Shown in pieces: positions 17,305 to 20,000 of a stretch of DNA of 20,000 bases. The stretch spans positions 25,001-45,000 of the forward strand of contig SEYY01008382.1 of NCBI GenBank assembly GCA_009176605.1, read 5' to 3'. The position numbers and the translations under genes are program-made. The stretch comes from Armadillidium nasatum (taxonomy: Eukaryota; Arthropoda; Malacostraca; Isopoda; Armadillidiidae). The notes beneath the pieces are model-generated. The model was not told where the DNA came from. It saw nothing but the letters and a program-made list of their open reading frames with translations, and did not search any database. Positions within the stretch are counted from its first letter, which is position 1. Each line of letters starts with the position of its first letter.

Positions 17305-18363
17305 GGACTAAATGATTTAGTTAGAGAATTGAGTTTGACAAGACGACAGAGTGTGTGCTTTTAGGTTTGAGATTTAAGAAAAGCAATTTACTGGCTGCAT
17401 ATTTTCTCATATCAAAGTTTAAAGGCATTCCTGATGATTTAGAAGATAAATTTTCAGTGTTAAGCAATTTATGTTTTTTCATTGACATTCCAGAGCTTTT
17501 AATTAAAGGGCAGGAATGGCATTATGATCCTGGTCCTTTGAGACTCTCAAAAACTGTTGTTTTGCAAAATGGAGACAATTTTCCAATAATATTTGTTACA
17601 CACACTCTTGTTTTAATGGAAACAGGAAAATTTGGCTTTTATTCTGAGATGTGATAAATATAAAAAGCAACTGTGGTTTTCCTGGGCCGGTTTAAAAGTA
17701 TTAGCAAATTTAAATGGCTCAAGATAGGTCATTCTGTATTTTTGTATTTTTATGTAAATCGGATAGTCTTGTCACAGCAGAAAATTACATCTCAGAATGA
17801 CGAATGACTCAATATTTGGTTCACATACTATATTTCATAAACCGGTTGTTAAAAAAAAAATAATTTTCCTAAATTTTAGCATAAAATTTAAACTTGTAAA
17901 ACAGTTCCTCAGAGTACTGAAACACCATCAACCATCATTCGCATATCTCATAGACAAATTTCCCGAGCTTTGTGAAGTGAAAGCAAAGTAATTGATCATT
18001 CGTGAACTCGCGAGAGTAAATTTGAAATAACTATAAAAAAATTATAATTTTAGGCCTAGCAAATTTTTATATGTATGTGGTAAATAGACTGCTTGAAAAG
18101 CAAGGACTGACAACTACAAAAATCTTGTAGAAAAAGTCATTAATTCATATAAGAATTTAGGCTGCATTAAATTGCATTACTTCATTTCCATCTGTCCTTC
18201 TTTCCATATAATGTAGAAAAATTTATCGATGAGAATCGTGAAAGATTTCACCAGTATTTCGCTACTATTGAAAACAGATACATGGTAAAATGGAACCATA
18301 AGATGAGAGTTAAATTTTTCTATACTATTCGAAATGAGAGAAGCCAAATTATACACATAAAAG
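17305..18363 (+). pseudogene. Broken copy of an uncharacterised multi-copy arthropod ORF
   Basis: Several plus-strand pieces in different frames, in the right order, match a family of uncharacterised, multi-copy arthropod proteins that I recall as transposon-like. Its biochemical function is unknown to me. Pieces: LNDLVRELSL (about 17308); LLGLRFKKSNLLAA then IPELLIKG, SKTVVLQNGDNF and VTHTLVLMETGKF (17355-17654); LWFSWAGLKVLANLNG (about 17668-17715); KLVKQFLRVLKHHQPSFAYL and DKFPELCEVKAK (17890-17991); DNYKNLVEKVINSYKNLGC (about 18108-18164); ENRERFHQYFATIENRY (18229-18280), which corresponds to the family's conserved GERFHQDI and RY..KW block. At least five frame changes and several stops make it non-functional. 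The end near AAAGTAAGT coincides with the usual C-terminus, although that sequence also looks like a splice donor. No terminal inverted repeats were found. Assignment rests on memory of the family. Confidence 0.72.
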
Positions 18364-18444
18364 TAAGTATTTGTTCTCTTTAAACTCTGTGTAAAGTTAT
18401 AAACAATTAAATTTTGCTTTTCTAAATTTTTGAATCATACAGTG

Positions 18445-18447
<3 letters not shown>

Positions 18448-18543
<96 letters not shown>

Positions 18544-18555
18544 ATATATATATAT
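18448..18555. repeat. (AT)n microsatellite array 22
   Basis: About 108 bp with AATA breaks near the right end. It sits at the 5' break point of the plus-strand non-LTR element. Confidence 0.97.
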
Positions 18556-18564
18556 TTTTGAATA

Positions 18565-19602
18565 TCAGCTTCCCACGAAAAATAATCAATTACTCTTATT
18601 ACTACCGATAGACACCAATCTTCTCTCCACCCTCATGTAAAACTAAATAATTTCCTCATTCCCTTAAATAAATTTCCAAAGATCCTAGACCTCACATATG
18701 ACACACACTTCACCTTCTCAAAACACATCCAAAACATAACCAACACTGCAAACAGGAAATTAAACATCATTCGAACACTGTCCCAACAATTTCAGTAACG
18801 AATTAACCACCCTCATCACAGTATACAAACAGCTCATCAGACCATCACTTAATTACACATCTCCAGCCTGGTACCCTGCCACCTCACCCTTAAACACAGA
18901 GAAATTACAAAAAAAATCAAAATACCGCTCTTAGAATCATCACAGGTTGCACTAGAACCACCCCAATTCAGCATTTACACGAATAAACAAAAATACTCCC
19001 GATCCGAGTTCACTTAGACATGATAGGAACCCAATACTACACAAACACACTAGACATATCACACCCTTGTCACTATACCCTACAAGACCACACAAGACAC
19101 CGTCTAAAATTACCTTAATCGTCCCCTGCCCTATACTACAGCAACATATTCAGAACCATTCCACCTACTGCAAACAACACATCACTAATCAAACACATAC
19201 ACACCATCATAACACTAAATTACCTCAACACCCGCCAACCAAATCATCTTCTCAACGAACAACCCCCCGACATAGAAAACTCTCAAAACACATTACCACG
19301 CAAAACCCAAATTACCCTATCCAGATTAAGGTCAGGCCACCACCCTAACCTACAAGCATACAAACATAGATTCAAAATACAAAACACACTATCCCCAATA
19401 TGTCAAAGATGTACGCAAGAACCAGACACAACAGAACACCTCCTTCTGAGATGCCCCTCCCTTACACAACACAGAACCCTACATCACATCTCCTCTCTGA
19501 GAGACCTTTGAATACGGCCGGCGGCCGTTGCGGATTTCCTAAAAGCAGTGTGGCCCTTCCAGTGAGGAAGGTCCAAGGGGCAAAAAAGTAAAGTAAAGTA
19601 AG
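18565..19602 (+). pseudogene. Non-LTR retrotransposon ORF2 C-terminus and 3' end, decayed
   Basis: This is the 3' part of a Jockey-like non-LTR element. It starts after the polymerase core, in the thumb region: PKILDLTYDTHFTFSKHI near 18676, then KLNIIRTLS. After a stop at 18796-18798 the frame shifts to LITVYKQLIRPSLNY and SPAWYPATSPLNTEKLQK (18800-18905). From about 18905 one frame runs to a TGA at 19563-19565, with stops at 18984, 19116 and 19509. It includes ALRIITGCTRTTPIQHLH, SRLRSGHHPNLQAYKHRF and a C-X2-C-X8-H-X4-C motif at 19401-19454, the usual C-terminal zinc-knuckle-like motif of such ORF2 proteins. The 3' end shows short TAAAG repeats at 19589-19602, a typical LINE tail, then (AT)n. 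The sense strand is strikingly poor in G. Three-quarters of the element is absent, consistent with 5' truncation. Confidence 0.85.

Positions 19603-20000
<398 letters not shown>

Noticed and set aside
19067..19591. Two plus-strand open frames of 63-93 codons
   Set aside because: They are alternative frames across the LINE C-terminus. The frame carrying the family similarity and the zinc-knuckle-like motif is a different one.

Overview
This is eukaryotic, AT-rich, intergenic DNA with no intact protein-coding gene. It most resembles a decapod crustacean, probably a penaeid shrimp. About 4.9 kb of the 20 kb (by my own count, roughly a quarter) is (AT)n microsatellite in 23 separate arrays, and penaeid genomes are known for simple-repeat content of about this level. 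The recognisable retrotransposon fragments also fit non-LTR families common in decapods. No search could be run, so the taxon is an inference.

Layout, left to right. 1-1354: low-copy-looking AT-rich DNA with a short 38-40 bp degenerate repeat, a 22 bp perfect palindrome and clustered CCATCTT and ACGTCA motifs. 1355-4457: a repeat mosaic. It holds an AT array, two copies of a ~340/260 bp sequence bracketing a 43-bp minisatellite, a 39-bp segment present twice, and a tandem ~140-bp repeat that runs into an AT array. 4638-4808: a 27-bp pyrimidine minisatellite. 4925-6106: three AT arrays. 6400-7745 (minus strand): a heavily decayed endonuclease-plus-linker part of a non-LTR retrotransposon. 8045-9687: AT arrays, a second dimeric copy of the ~140-bp repeat and a tRNA-like SINE head. 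10030-11647: AT arrays around two minus-strand tRNA-like SINE heads. 11648-13316: very AT-rich DNA with two hairpins sharing one loop. 13317-16373: AT arrays separated by short C-rich minisatellites. 16374-18363: AT-rich DNA, then a broken copy of an uncharacterised multi-copy arthropod ORF (plus strand). 18448-19602: the 3' end of a 5'-truncated non-LTR element (plus strand). 19752-20000: a reverse-transcriptase fragment (minus strand) cut off by the window edge.

Nothing here forms a working pathway. The coherent theme is that several unrelated mobile or repeated sequences stop exactly where an (AT)n array begins: the 3' side of the ~140-bp dimers, SINE tails, a LINE 3' end and LINE break points. 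The arrays therefore look less like random slippage and more like tails, insertion targets or break-repair scars of mobile elements. That association, the 43-bp array inside paired direct repeats, and the decayed uncharacterised ORF are the points most worth following up.
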